This document shows, piece by piece, positions 1 to 31,799 of a DNA stretch of 64,000 bases; position 1 is the first letter of the stretch, and every line of letters starts with the position of its first letter. Under the pieces are notes generated by a model. The model was not told the origin of the DNA. It made no database searches and worked only from the letters and a program-made list of their open reading frames with translations. A program made the translations under genes and the position numbers. Source of the stretch: Prochilodus magdalenae (lineage: Eukaryota; Chordata; Actinopteri; Characiformes; Prochilodontidae); assembly GCA_024036415.1 (NCBI GenBank), contig JAMWET010001067.1:1-64000 (forward strand). The letters run 5' to 3'.

Positions 1-191
1 TAATTTATCATCAGTTATTGATCCTGGTCACCTTTATCTTCCTTCCCAACAGCACCGCACTCCCACACCTCCTTCTGGGTGCAGCTGAGTGTACAAACAT
101 GAGATTGGGAATACTGTCTGAGTAGGGAGCAGTTCCGACCCAGCCTATGGCTCTCGTTGATCTTCCGTCTCTTTACTTTTTTCACCTACAG

Positions 192-15238
<15,047 letters not shown>

Positions 15239-17288
15239 GTCAGAGTTGTATGCAGGTTTTGTATAACATATGGGGACCCTCCAGGAGATCCACATCCTCG
15301 ACAGAGACACACAGCTTCACGTTTTAATGCACAGTGACTTTTATTTACTGTATAAACCTTTATTAATGAGGGATTTATTAGCCAAATTAAACCCTTGTTT
15401 TTTTAAAAGTGGTAATGACCTTCAGTTTAGAGTATCTTGGTCTCTCGCTACTCAAACACAGAAGAGTCTGGTTTTGTACGGTCACCCGGACCATAACGGC
15501 CTGGTGCCGTGCAGAGAGATGACCACTGTGTGCACAGACTTTGGTTTAAAATATTGGTAGAGGCATAATAGGACTGTTCCTGCCTGGTTAATATGATTAA
15601 ATCAGATTAGATTACACGATGAGATTTAAATTACACTAATTAAATTATATCAAAATTAGTCACTCTTAATCTGTGACCTGTTTTACATGTTGCTTCTATG
15701 TAATAAGAGCTGAGCTGCAGCATTGGGCTGATCACTCTGCTGAATTGACGTGCGTTTTGCGCCTCTTGTTCAGAAAAACAGCCCCAGTGAAATGAAGCGC
15801 TGCAGTAGTCACAGTGAACCTGTGGATATGTGGTCACAAAGATCCTCAGAAAAACCTATACACTTGACTTCCACTGATCTTCACTTTAATCTCCAACATG
15901 AACTACATGAAGTAGCAGAACAGATCTTTTAACTGGATTCTTGTTTTTTGCTTGACATGAAGTATAGCATGCCTGATCTAGTACAGATCCCAAAACTACA
16001 GATAGCCAACGGGAAGACCAGAGATTGGCAAAAACATCCTGTACCATTCTGGAACAGCATCTTAGGGACTGATGGAAGTTGCACCACACTGATAGGAAGA
16101 AAAGGGTATGGACAATGTAAAAGTCAGGAAAGGGTTAACTTTAAAGCATGATACACAAGACTATCAAATCAGTAAGTTAATTGGGACTTATTTGAAGCAC
16201 AGGGACACAGCCATGCAACCTCCTTTACAAAAAGCAAGATTGTGGGTTCTAGGTCGTTAATATAATAACTAAAATATCAATATCATTAACACCAGTCACA
16301 GTTATCTAATTTCTATTTCCTACTCACACTTTGGCTCATTGGTGCCAGGGACAGAAATTAAGGAACATGGGACCAATGTGAAACTTATCATCTTTGATAG
16401 CATACACTGAGCATGTTCTGACTCACAAACAATCTGATTTAAATAGCACTTGGTCCGCGAACAGTTTTCACTACTCCAAATCAATTAACTGTCATGTCTT
16501 AAGCTGGAGTAAGCTCATCCTGAGGAGCAATCCCCACAGAAATGAGTCCTAATCAAAACTACCATCGTTTGCACCACTTTCCACCAAAACCAGACCTTCT
16601 CTCTTTATTTCTCTGGCATGTCAGTAAAGCTGTTTTCTTACTGAGCTCTAGTGAGTGCCCTTTGAAAACAACTTCTCCTACTTACTAAGTGTCCATACTG
16701 CTTCCTCCGACTGCTTACGTCAGGGCGGGGTTCTTGTGGTGGACCATGAGAGGGAGGATGGAAGTCACAGAAGCAGGTATTAATGGGTATTAAAGTATTA
16801 GGTGAGAATAAGTCCTTCTGCTAAGCCCTTTAGCATTCCTAAACAACACTCCAATAACACCTGTTCTCTTCTATATTAAATCACCTCCGAGTGGACTGGG
16901 AGCGATTCTATTTCAGGTAATGATTAAAGCATAGCAGCTGGGATTTTAAGTTCAGGCATCATTTCATGAGTCAAAAGAATATTTGATGGACAAAGGCAGC
17001 TTTTATTGATGCATGATTAACCTGTTGTAGAAATATATTGACGATAAAGTGAAATACTTCATACTTAAATACTTACTCATTTAAAAATGCTGTATTTATA
17101 CCTAAAGTGATAAGAAGCTGTGTGACACAGTGATTGAGATATGACATGAGAGACATTCACAGAAAACATAATACCAACTCTGCTTTTATATGTTCTGTAT
17201 AAGAACATTTTACTCCAACCAGCAGATCTATAGGAAACAGTATTTGCTAGTTTGAAGCCTGTGCTGTTGTAGTCTGTAAGCATCCCAT

Positions 17289-17328
<40 letters not shown>

Positions 17329-20168
17329 CCTTACTCTCTTACATCAATCCATCTTAGCGTGTCAAAGGCTAGCTGCCATGGCCATCCTGCACACAAACAA
17401 ACAGGCATGATCTGCCTCACACTATTTTTTTCGACAAGGTAGGAGGCTTAGATTAGCTTGTACAGGTCAAGCTTCGGTAAGCTGCTCCTAACTCCAGGCT
17501 ATGATACATCCATGGGTCCCTTACTGTCTCACCACAGAGAAAATAGAGAACAACAGAGTGGAATGCTTTGCATTTTCTCAGAATGTATGTCTGCAGGATC
17601 ACATGTTGCACGAATGTTCAAAAACAATAACCGTATGTATGCAGAGCACAGTGTGTCTGATGCAAATGGGTTATATCACATCAACTGACCCAGGGCCTAG
17701 AAGCTCACGGCTTAGTGAAATGTTAATTCGTCACAAACAAATCACGAAGAATCATGCTTTTTATATTTTGATTTACTGGAGGCCCATAAAACACACTGCA
17801 TTCTAAACAGACAAACAAACAAAAAAAGAAATAGCTTCTATATAGATTTTCAGCCAATTGAGCAAATGATGTAGACTTGAATCATCACTGTTAAAAGAGC
17901 ATGTCTATATTTCTCTGATTGTGTCTGATTTATGTCTGATTTTTATTCGTCTACATCATTTAAGACTGGTAGCCTCTTTACTTCCTGTGAAATCTCTTTA
18001 CATTTTACACTTACACTGAATGTAAATCTACTATTTTGGAGATTGGACAGTGACAGTGTTGCATGCAGTAATAAATAAGATGAATGTTTATGGGAATTTA
18101 TAAACATAATGGTGCAATAATTCTCAAAGGTTAAAGGTTAAAGTTTAAAGAAGACAGTGTTTGGCAAGTCATCAAGTTATAATAACTTCAGTTGTGGAAA
18201 AATTATTTCATGTGTGGAAATATTCATTATATAGATGTAGATATAGATAACTGCTTGATCTCTAATTGTTAACCCTTACAGATGTTAGTCATGAAACTAC
18301 TATAAATATTTAAGAAACTTCCCTGAAATCTGTATGTTCTATAGTTATGAGAGTGAAGGACTGTGAGCCTACATATATAGCATTAAGATTTAAGGGTACT
18401 TATGTATTAATACTGAAAAAAAGTCGTTCTGTAAACACTTAAACTCAATATTCGAACAATTAATAGGGTGAACCTAAAAATTCATAACTTCAAATTTAAA
18501 ATTTATATCTGCAAGCAACATTTTGGAAAACCTGCATGCTGGCATGAACGAAACACTGTGTTATAGACGGTGTATGTTGCATACAACCCCAGCTCCCAGC
18601 AGTATCCTCTGTAAAGCGTCTCACTGCACTGCTTGTCCTCCCTCAGTCCACCTCTTTAAATATTTGTTTCTGCGCCATTTACTAGCCTGTTGCTTACCGT
18701 CCCGTCTAAGCTTAGCCCCATCTAAAGCAGTTTATCTTTTCTTTTCCATGTTGTAACAATAGGAGGGGAAGTGGAGCAGTAGCTTTAGCGGCTGAATGCT
18801 GTTCATTACAGTCTGAGAGGAGTCCCTCATTGAGTTGCAAATGAGTTTGTGATTAGCTGTTTGCAGAGCATTACTGTGTGTTTGTGTGTCAGCGTCGTGA
18901 CTGTGTGTGTGGGAGAGTTTGGAATTGTGTGACCCTCTTGTCTGAAGAAAAGGAGGAGGCTGGATGATAAGGAGATAACACTAATTAGTTCTCCTCCCAA
19001 TTGCTTGTTAATTGTGCCTGTGTGGATATCTTGGCCTGTGGTAATACCCCTACAACCCCCCTAACAACACCCCCTGCTTTGCCTGTTGGCAATATTAACA
19101 GCTCATTTTTAAGCAGAAGGACCTGAATTTAAGCCTAATTAATTATTCCAAGTGGGGTTCCATAGTGAACGGTGGGGGTGAGGGGTTGAAATCTGGCCAA
19201 ATCATTCCATTTAAACAATGGAGTATTAGGAAATATACCTAGGGCACTCATGCGCATCTTTTCAGAAGAAGATCCTGCACATTTTACAAACCCCCTTCGG
19301 ACATGCTTAGACCCGTTTACAGCCCTATACTGGTATGTGTTCCATTTCAATTTGTACAAGTTGAGTATAATTAAATATATACAAAACATTATTCTATAAC
19401 AATGGCCTAAGACAACAGCAACGCCATTACCACATTTCAGTTTTTACGCTTCCTAGTAAGATCCATGTTTCAAATCTGATAAATAATTTAATTAAATCAA
19501 TGCAGTATAAGAACATCTATGAGAAAATAAATCACCACTACACATTATTGCTCCCGGCAATTAATACAATAGAGCTAATAAAAACAAAATACTACCAACA
19601 TAAAATATTAACCACTCTACAGCTACATCATTAGGTTTAAGCAGTGTAGTGTTATGTAGAAACTTACATAGATCAAAATTCATAACTGTTTAGAGCAAAA
19701 GTAACAGATTATAGAATTAGCAAAATTACTATATAAATGCTATATGTCTCTATCTGACACTGGTCTGTGGTTATTCTGCACACTACCTTCAATAAAAACC
19801 AAACATATTCACAGTTTATTTAAATTGAGATGCATAGATGTGATAGATGACACTGTGTGCAGTATGAACAAAGCTGAAAAGTTTGAGAACACTTTCAGAG
19901 TTACAGTGCTAGTGTTTCTGAGTGGGAGTTCTGTATGGACGAGTCATGAAAGTGGTTTCACTCTGATCTGTTAAAACTAGACTTATCGACATGAGAATAT
20001 ATCCACAAATCAATAAAAGCCTGACCTTTCCACGTCACGGCCCACACACACACCACACACACTCATCTTCATCTTCTGATTTATCTGGTTCTAGCAGCTT
20101 GGGAACAGTTAAGCAGATTTGGATTCAGTCTGTTCTTCTCAAACTGCTAAAGAGATTGGAGCTCTGTG

Positions 20169-20171
20169 AGT

Positions 20172-20208
<37 letters not shown>

Positions 20209-20343
20209 AGTGTGTGTATGTGTGTGTGCGTGTGTGTGTGTGAAATGTTGAAGATAAAGTGTCTGAGAATCAGATTATTAACGAAAATGATCTTCTGAGC
20301 TCATTTCTCTCCTCCTGTGTGCACAAAAAGTTCACTGAAGCGT

Positions 20344-20404
<61 letters not shown>
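20169..20404. repeat. (GT)n and (CA)n microsatellites
   Basis: A GT run at about 20169-20242 and a CA run at about 20347-20404 face each other about 100 bp apart and are complementary on one strand. Confidence 0.95.
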
Positions 20405-20407
<3 letters not shown>

Positions 20408-21264
20408 TACACACGCACCAAGCTTATATGTACATTATCTGGCTGTATGACGCTGATAATAGTCGTATGCATTATTTGACATGTTTGGTTTATTTACCAC
20501 CCACTGTCATCCGATTTTCAAACTCACATTGTGTGAAATTACAAATATTACAAGAATATTATTTTTAATATTAAAATAAAAATCACATGTTTTATAACTG
20601 ACACCACCAACCCAAACTCTAATGCCTGGAACTGTCAGTATTTTAGTCAAACAGAAAACTCAAAAGGTTTAAATAAACTTTGCTTTTTCAAAAAGCTGTT
20701 TCATGATATTATATGTTTCTGTAACATCACTGACAAAAAAAACTTAAAACCAAAAAAATATATATATAATACTATAAAAACATACAGCAATATTTTCATT
20801 TGCTATAGAAATAAAATTTCAATAAACTAAATCTATGAAGCTGCAGCTGCAGAATGCCATTTTTCATGAACAACATAAAAGTCACTAAACTACTGATTTA
20901 AAAATACTATTGTCTTCCCTTTTTGCTGACATTTGCTCATTTTGTTATGTGTGGCTTTCTTATAGAAAATTTTATTGTTTCATTGTGAAGATTTCTGGCA
21001 CTGTGGTGATGGCAGAGGATTCATAGTGAGGAGAACTGATGTCCTCCACGTTGGTTAGCCATTAGATGGCAACTCTTGGGCAAGTCTAAAATAAATGGGT
21101 TCCAAAATAAATGGAGCTTCTGGGCAATATGTAATTTGTGAATAGAGAGCTCAATAGATCATGTTAATAATCCCATAGGAAAAGTCACATATTGCAGCAG
21201 CAGTCCAGTAAAGAACAATAAGAGAAAATCTACATAAATAAAGAAAAGAAGAAAAAAAACCCTC

Positions 21265-21303
<39 letters not shown>

Positions 21304-21939
21304 GCACCACTATGAGAGGGATGGATTTAAAACTGCTAGAAAGTCTAATTGTATGCAATGAAAATAAAGTGACTATGTAATTTAAAGTATAATGCCTTGA
21401 AAGTATCATTACCATGGAGAGTGTATGTATAATAATAAAAACATAGAGCATAAATATCATACAGGAGAACAGTGGAGCTGTGTGTTTACACATTCACAAG
21501 TCATCTAAACCCGTCCATTCAGAAAGCCAGATGACAGTAACGGGTAGCTGTACACTGTAAACAACAGTACAGAAGCTATTATAAATAAATGAGCAGTCTT
21601 ACAGGGTATAGGCACAGTGATATGAGTATGGAGAAGTGTAAGGTGTAATGTCCAGCTGGTGCTCAGTTAGTGTCCCGGCACAGTGAAGAGGTGTTGTACA
21701 GTGTGATCGCTGTGGGTAGAAAACGATCTCATGTACCTTTCTTCACTACAGCGGAGCTGTATGAGCCTGTTGCTAAAATGCTCTGCTGTCTGACCAGAAG
21801 GTCATGAAGGCAGTGTGAAGTATTGTCCAGGATAGCAGTGCGTTTGTTAAGTGACCTCCTTTCGACCACAAGTGAATGCTTCATCTGTTTAATAATAACA
21901 AAAGCAGTAACAGTAATATGATCAGTCAGCTCTAAGTCA

Positions 21940-22195
21940 AAGAAATGCCAGCCAGTCAGCACTCAGAAATAATATTGCTAACCCTTCAGCACTCAATAGC
22001 AGGTATGGCAACCAATCAGTACTCAATAGAAGTAAAGCCAACCAATCAGCACAGTTATGCCAATGCATCAGGACTCAGCAGCATTAATGCTAACCAGTTA
22101 GTACTCAGTACTGCCAACCAATCAACATTCAGTAATAATATTGCCAACCAATCAGCAACTAGTAACAGAAGTTCTGGTATCCTAGTAAAGAAAAC
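21940..22195 (+). repeat. Imperfect CCAAT-containing tandem repeat
   Basis: Diverged repeats of the form GCCAACCAATCAGCACTC with AATAATATT spacers. AACCAATCAG, the NF-Y consensus, occurs exactly at 22010-22019, 22040-22049 and 22146-22155, with AACCAATCAA at 22116-22125. The array ends about 3.2 kb upstream of the six7 start codon. Confidence 0.75.
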
Positions 22196-23084
22196 TTAAT
22201 AGAAATGATTTGGTTAAAATGACTGTAAATATATTTAATCATTCTATTCATCTGTTTAGCTCCACTGACTCTCTCATGAGCACGATCGAGCATTACATTT
22301 TTGTTTATAATGGCAGAAATGGTAAGTGGCCCGGCTTGCTTTAAACCTGCTCTGGTGATGATGCATATGCATGACAGGTCAAAATTCCTGAGGTGAAATC
22401 TCCACAGGTGGTGGTGCCTGAGAGCAATGAAGCTGACGGAACACGAGTCAACCCCCAAGCTCTATTCCCACTGAAAGGAATTCTGAAGAACAGCCATGTA
22501 AAACACAATTATCACACACGCTGACCTAGTGGGAGTCTGTAGAGTCTGGGTTCAAGCCTGCATGTCCCAGCCTCCAGGGTCAGACCTGGCTGTAACGGAT
22601 ATTAAGTACAGTGTAAATAAGATGAAACATGCAGTTCTAGACAAAGCCAGAATGCCTGTCTCCCCTTAGGAGCGGTCGATGAGGTTTAATCACGATGAGC
22701 TGTAACCTCAGCCTAAAGCATGACCCTTTACCTGACTGCGAACTTTATTTCTGCCTGCAGCCATATGGAATCCAGGAGATGGAGATTTTCTTGCGGTTTA
22801 GCGTCTGCACAGTTCATTAAGCCTCATTAGGAAGACAAGAGAAGCCACCAGTTCATATTCATACAGTTCCACTAACAGTTATGACAGGGCTTTGGTTTTC
22901 AGAGACATCTTAAATGATAGTATTACTTCACTGAGGCTGTGCACTTTTAGTTCGGGAACACAACTGTACCATATTCCACCAAAAGGGTTAGGCTTAGGTT
23001 ATGTTGACTCCACATACCTCTTCTTTTGTCTCCAGGCTTTTTGTTTTATTGTTCTACATTAAAACAGTAGATGAAGTACACAGC

Positions 23085-23780
23085 AAAGTTGGGGTGTCAA
23101 ACAAAATATGATAAAAACTGGATGTAATGATGTGAAAATCATAAATAAAAATGAAAGTAATTAAAATAAACCATATTTTAATTGAAAATAATACAGTGTT
23201 GAAATAGAGGATGGTTATTCTGAATTTGCTGTCAAGAACATGTTTTAGAAAAGTTGGAGCAGGAGCATGTTCACCCCGTTACCACTGTGTTCATTTTGTT
23301 GTGCTTTTTTAAAAAATGTATTTATTTCATAATGCACCAAATGTCTTCAGTAAAGTGAAAGCTCTGGACTGCAGGCAGGCCAGTGTAGTACCTGGAATCT
23401 TTCACTACGAAGCCAAACTGTAGTAATACGAGCAGAACCCGATTTTAGCAAACCCCATATGTAACGTTCAGCATTAGTGGTGCATTCACAGATGTGCAAG
23501 CCACACAGTTTTATAAGCATTACATACATTGCCAGTCTCTTGTTTCCCCCGTCCCAACTATTCTGACACACATTGTCATCAAATTCGATATTTGCACATA
23601 TTTTTCTTTGTAAATGATTATTTTTTATATTTCATCCTTTAATATGCTGTTGTTTTACCATTAAATCTAAGCTTTAAATCAATTGGACGCCACTGCCTTA
23701 CTTATCTTTACATTTTCCTCAACATCCCAACTGTTTTGGAAATGGGTTGGTACTTGTAAACTAGTAGGATGCACAGTTAG
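23085..23780 (-). mobile_element. Probable Tc1-type transposon remnant
   Basis: On the minus strand near 23450-23350 a fragment reads RITTVWLRSERFQVLHWPAC followed by SPEL, resembling the segment before the third catalytic residue of Tc1/mariner transposases. The ends have phrases common to a fish repeat family (CATCCCAACTGTTTTGGAAA). Heavily degraded. Confidence 0.4.
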
Positions 23781-25041
23781 AACAAGACCATTGTTGTATC
23801 TTTGAGGGTTCATTTGTTTTGTCCATGTCTGACGTGACAGAGCTCCAAAACTGTCTTTAAGTCTTCTCACTGAAGTGAGGATGAAAGCAGAGTGAGTGAT
23901 GTTACCATCAGTGTGTACAGTCTTAATAATCATCTCCATGCTGGCTGTGATGAGCTTAGGGGGTCCAGTGTATAATATACCTGTTTGTTTAACCATGTGG
24001 AGACAGATGCTCGCTTAAACCGGATTAATAGCAAAATGACTCGCTGCTGCAGTGATTAGTGCCGCTGGACCTGATGGACAGCAGAGGGAGACGGGCAGAG
24101 CAGGACAGCAAGAGCGTCATGAGACTGAGTGCTGGGATCATCGTAGGGCGCTTAAACCAGCCGGTAACTGCACTGGAAAAAACAGAGTGCTGTAGATTAT
24201 AGAGTTTATAGATATGTTATAGATATTTATTATTAAATTATTATTATTTTAAATAACCCATCTCTGCAGTGTTCTACTATATGTTTAACTATAATATTTT
24301 ACTTTTTTTTATAATATTTTATAATATATATATATATTTCTTTTTTCAGGAAAATCATATACGCATGTTGTGGCATTATTTGATGAATGTTTTATCTTAT
24401 ATATTTTTTTATTCTTAGGAAAATGTATATGGTTGTACAGAATACAATAGCATAACTGAAATCCAGAAAATGGTAAATATAAATTAAAATATAAATATAT
24501 GTAGGGGTTCAATTAACATAATCAATCACTTAGAGTATCACCTAATAGTCGAAACACATCTTGACCAGAATTAATGACTATAATTAATACCGGTCTAATA
24601 ATGGTCTTCTTCTAGAAGAGGTTTGGAAAAAAACACACTGACAAAATGATGACAAAATTGCTATTTAATTATTTTTATAGTTTTTATAAAATAATTTTAT
24701 ATATTATATAAACTTTTTATTATAATTATTATACTTTTTGTAAAATTGAATTGTTTTCATAAACTTTTTTGTAAAAGAAATATAATTTATTTTAGTGGAT
24801 TAAAGTTAAACACAGTCAAATCTGTTGCATTGAAACACTTAATGATCATTTAAACTGGACTGCAGATAAACTAAATCATGGTTTACGTTATAAATGATGA
24901 TTTATTATAAATTACAGATGAAACCAAATAAATAAATTAGCTGTTAGCAATTGTAGCAGTTAATGTATTCCCAAGCTTAGGGCCTAACAATCTGATCAGC
25001 CAGTCACCTCACTGCTCACACTCCCCCCTGCTAAGATCCTA

Positions 25042-25115
25042 TAATCCCTCTCAAAACAAGCAGAGAGATGCTAATAGCCTCCTGCTATAAATACTCTTGA
25101 CTTCTGGTCTTCCTT
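25042..25115 (+). promoter_or_regulatory. Putative six7 core promoter
   Basis: GCTATAAATAC at about 25084-25094 is a good TATA-box match about 330 bp before the six7 start codon. That would place transcription start near 25115. A TAATCC motif (Otx/Crx type) lies at 25042-25047 and another at 25258-25263. The assignment is inferred from position. Confidence 0.45.
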
Positions 25116-25415
25116 CTTTACTAGAGGAGAGACTGACAGGGTGCAGACTCTGTCCTTCTACCGAGAAATCACACAGTCAATTATATAACAGCCGAACGCT
25201 CCAAGCAGGGATTTCCAAATGTGTAACACTTTCTTATAATCTAATCAGTTTGATTTGTAATCCAGAGGAAGCATTTTTTTGGAACACGCAAACTGCGGCA
25301 TGGCCACTTGAGTGCATTTTTGGGAGAGGATGATGTGCAAAGCGCTTTAAGCGTAGCTGCAAGAACTCGGCCCCAGATTTTTTATCTTGGAGTGTTGAGG
25401 CTGAAGACATAAACC

Positions 25416-28887
<3,472 letters not shown>

Positions 28888-29393
28888 GCAAAGCCTCGGC
28901 CTGCTTCATAACCAAAACCATCAAATACACTCTCCTACTGACTCCGAGAGTACCGGCAGAGACCTGCGTGCTGACACACGTTTACAATAGACTGTCTTCA
29001 GCAGAACCAAGACATGCCAGCCAGGTCAATATGGAGACTGTGAACTGGTGATGGATCCATGATGGCTAATGGGGGCTGACATGGATGTTCAGACATGCAC
29101 TTAAAAGGACCTTTGTGACTTTTTGACTTTACCAGGTGCCGTCAAAGAAAACAGGAGGCACAAAAATATATCAGCTTATACATTCGATAATGATACACTG
29201 ATATCTGAGAGCTTAAGGAGCTTACTGAGAAACTGACTTAATTAGGGCTTATTGAAAATCAGTATTTCTGATGCTGAATCATTTTGTTCTGAATAATCTT
29301 CTACGTCTATGATATTGTTTACTGTTCATTTCATTTCAGACCTTATGCACTTCAAAAAATGTTCTTAATGATCCCTGTGCAGACGGTGTGCCA

Positions 29394-29983
29394 AATAAAT
29401 CAGATCAACCAAGACTACATTCACTGTTCGAGCACCTTTTAACTCATTGGTATATATTAATTCAGATGGCACAAAGAGTTCTTCTTCAAAGTGAACAGTG
29501 CATTGTTAGTGTGCTGTATGGTAGCAGTAGGAGGCGTTCTGTTGAGCTATGCATATTAATCTAGTAATCTACTAAATTACATACATGCTCAGTTTAACAG
29601 TTGTGCACTATAAAGACAGAGTGCTGCTTTAATGAACTATCCTAACCTTACCCTTTCACATAGTGAAGACTGTGGCAGCATGTGCATAAGTATGCCTTGT
29701 CAGTCAACTCAGACATTTCCGGGTCTTCCTGTAAGAAACCCTGAGCATATAACAAGGGAATGGGACTGGAAGCTGATGTGTGAGGGGCATTAATTCTTAA
29801 TTCTTCATCATCAAACTGGGTCCTAACTCAACTCATGTGCCTACACTTCTGAGTCAAAAAGCAATAAGGCAATAACTGTTTATCTGTTTGTCTTTTTAAC
29901 CCCACCCCCTAATCGCCCCAATGGCCAGGCTCACCAAAGCTGAAAAGACTGTTGTAAGCTGATGTACACAGTTTTTAAATAAA
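29394..29983 (+). other. Candidate six7 polyadenylation signals
   Basis: AATAAA occurs at 29394-29399 and 29978-29983 downstream of the six7 stop, within plausible 3' UTR distance (about 0.5 and 1.1 kb). Which is used cannot be told from sequence. Confidence 0.45.
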
Positions 29984-30082
29984 TGAAACTGTTTGGAACC
30001 AAACCTAGGTGTATTGTTTGTTGGGGCACCTGTTAAAAACTTCAACATCATACTGAAGAAATACATTTAAAAACCATTAACA

Positions 30083-31797
30083 GTGTCTGGTTGTCCAGTA
30101 GTCACTAGCTGTTTCCCTGATTGGTTGATATCACAGTGTTAGTGTTAGTGATCCGGTTCTCCAGTAGTCACTAACTGTTTCCCTGATTGGTTGATATCAC
30201 AGTGTTAGTGTTAGTGATCCGGTTCTCTAGTAGTCACTAACTGTTTCCCTGATTGGTTGATATCACAGTGTTAGTGTTAGTGATCTGGTTCTCCAGTAGT
30301 CACTAACTGTTTCCCTGATTGGTTGATATCACAGTGTTAGTGTTAGTGATCTGGTTCTCCAGTAGTCACTAACTGTTTTTCTGATTGGTTGATATCACAG
30401 TGTTAGTGTTAGTGATCCGGTTCTCTAGTAGTCACTAACTGTTTCCCTGATTGGTTGATATCACAGTGTTAGTGTTAGTGATCCGGTTCTCCAGTAGTCA
30501 CTAACTGTTTCCCTGATTGGTTGATATCACAGTGTTAGTGTTAGTGATCCGGTTCTCCAGTAGTCACTAACTGTTTTCCTGATTGGTTGATATCACAGTG
30601 TTAGTGTTAGTGATCCGGTTGTCCAGTAGTCACTAACTGTTTTCCTGATTGGTTGATATCACAGTGTTAGTGTTAGTGATCCGGTTGTCCAGTAGTCACT
30701 AACTGTTTCCCTGATTGGTTGATATCACAGTGTTAGTGTTAGTGATCCGGTTGTCCAGTAGTCACTAACTGTTTCCCTGATTGGTTGATATCACAGTGTT
30801 AGTGTTAGTGATCCGGTTCTCCAGTAGTCACTAACTGTTTCCCTGATTGGTTGATATCACAGTGTTAGTGTTAGTGATCCGGTTCTCCAGTAGTCACTAA
30901 CTGTTTCCCTGATTGGTTGATATCACAGTGTTAGTGTTAGTGATCCGGTTGTCCAGTAGTCACTAACTGTTTCCCTGATTGGTTGATATCACAGTGTTAG
31001 TGTTAGTGATCCGGTTGTCCAGTAGTCACTAACTGTTTCCCTGATTGGTTGATATCACAGTGTTAGTGTTAGTGATCCGGTTGTCCAGTAGTCACTAACT
31101 GTTTCCCTGATTGGTTGATATCACAGTGTTAGTGTTAGTGATCCGGTTGTCCAGTAGTCACTAACTGTTTCCCTGATTGGTTGATATCACAGTGTTAGTG
31201 TTAGTGATCCGGTTGTCCAGTAGTCACTAACTGTTTCCCTGATTGGTTGATATCACAGTGTTAGTGTTAGTGATCCGGTTGTCCAGTAGTCACTAACTGT
31301 TTTCCTGATTGGTTGATATCACAGTGTTAGTGTTAGTGATCCGGTTGTCCAGTAGTCACTAACTGTTTTCCTGATTGGTTGATATCACAGTGTTAGTGTT
31401 AGTGATCCGGTTCTCCAGTAGTCACTAACTGTTTCCCTGATTGGTTGATATCACAGTGTTAGTGTTAGTGATCCGGTTGTCCAATAGTCACTAACTGTTT
31501 TCCTGATTGGTTGATATCACAGTGTTAGTGTTAGTGATCCGGTTGTCCAGTAGTCACTAACTGTTTCCCTGATTGGTTGATATCACAGTGTTAGTGTTAG
31601 TGATCCGGTTCTCCAGTAGTCACTAACTGTTTCCCTGATTGGTTGATATCACAGTGTTAGTGTTAGTGATCCGGTTGTCCAATAGTCACTAACTGTTTTC
31701 CTGATTGGTTGATATCACAGTGTTAGTGTTAGTGATCCGGTTGTCCAGTAGTCACTAACTGTTTCCCTGATTGGTTGATATCACAGTGTTAGTGATC
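30083..31797. repeat. 66-bp minisatellite, 26 copies without indels
   Basis: CCAGTAGTCAC recurs every 66 bp from 30095 to 31745 (25 intervals), so the array is perfectly phased. Variation is limited to a few substitutions (GGTTCTCC/GGTTGTCC/GGTTCTCT; GTTTCCCTG/GTTTTCCTG). Each unit contains TCACTAACTG, CTGATTGGTTGATATCACAG and GTTAGTGTTAGTGATCCGG. The array lies between six7 and actr2. Confidence 0.98.
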
Positions 31798-31799
31798 CT

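Larger units (their letters stand above)
15300..24990. other. About 10 kb without a recognisable gene
   Basis: No exon with family similarity was found on either strand. The region holds ordinary AT-rich sequence, microsatellites (17290-17324 CT, 20169-20242 GT, 20347-20404 CA, 21265-21303 AAT), a CCAAT-rich imperfect repeat (21940-22195) and a transposon remnant (about 23085-23780). Open frames in this stretch are short and not family-like. Distal regulatory elements of six7 could lie here. Confidence 0.6.

Noticed and set aside
15270..15560. Possible first exon of a third C2C (GTLQEIHILDRDT)
   Set aside because: Only a few residues resemble the C2C start and no clear acceptor precedes it; too weak to list as an exon.
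30083..31797. CRISPR-like array
   Set aside because: The 66-bp units are contiguous with no unique spacers and the context is vertebrate; it is a minisatellite.
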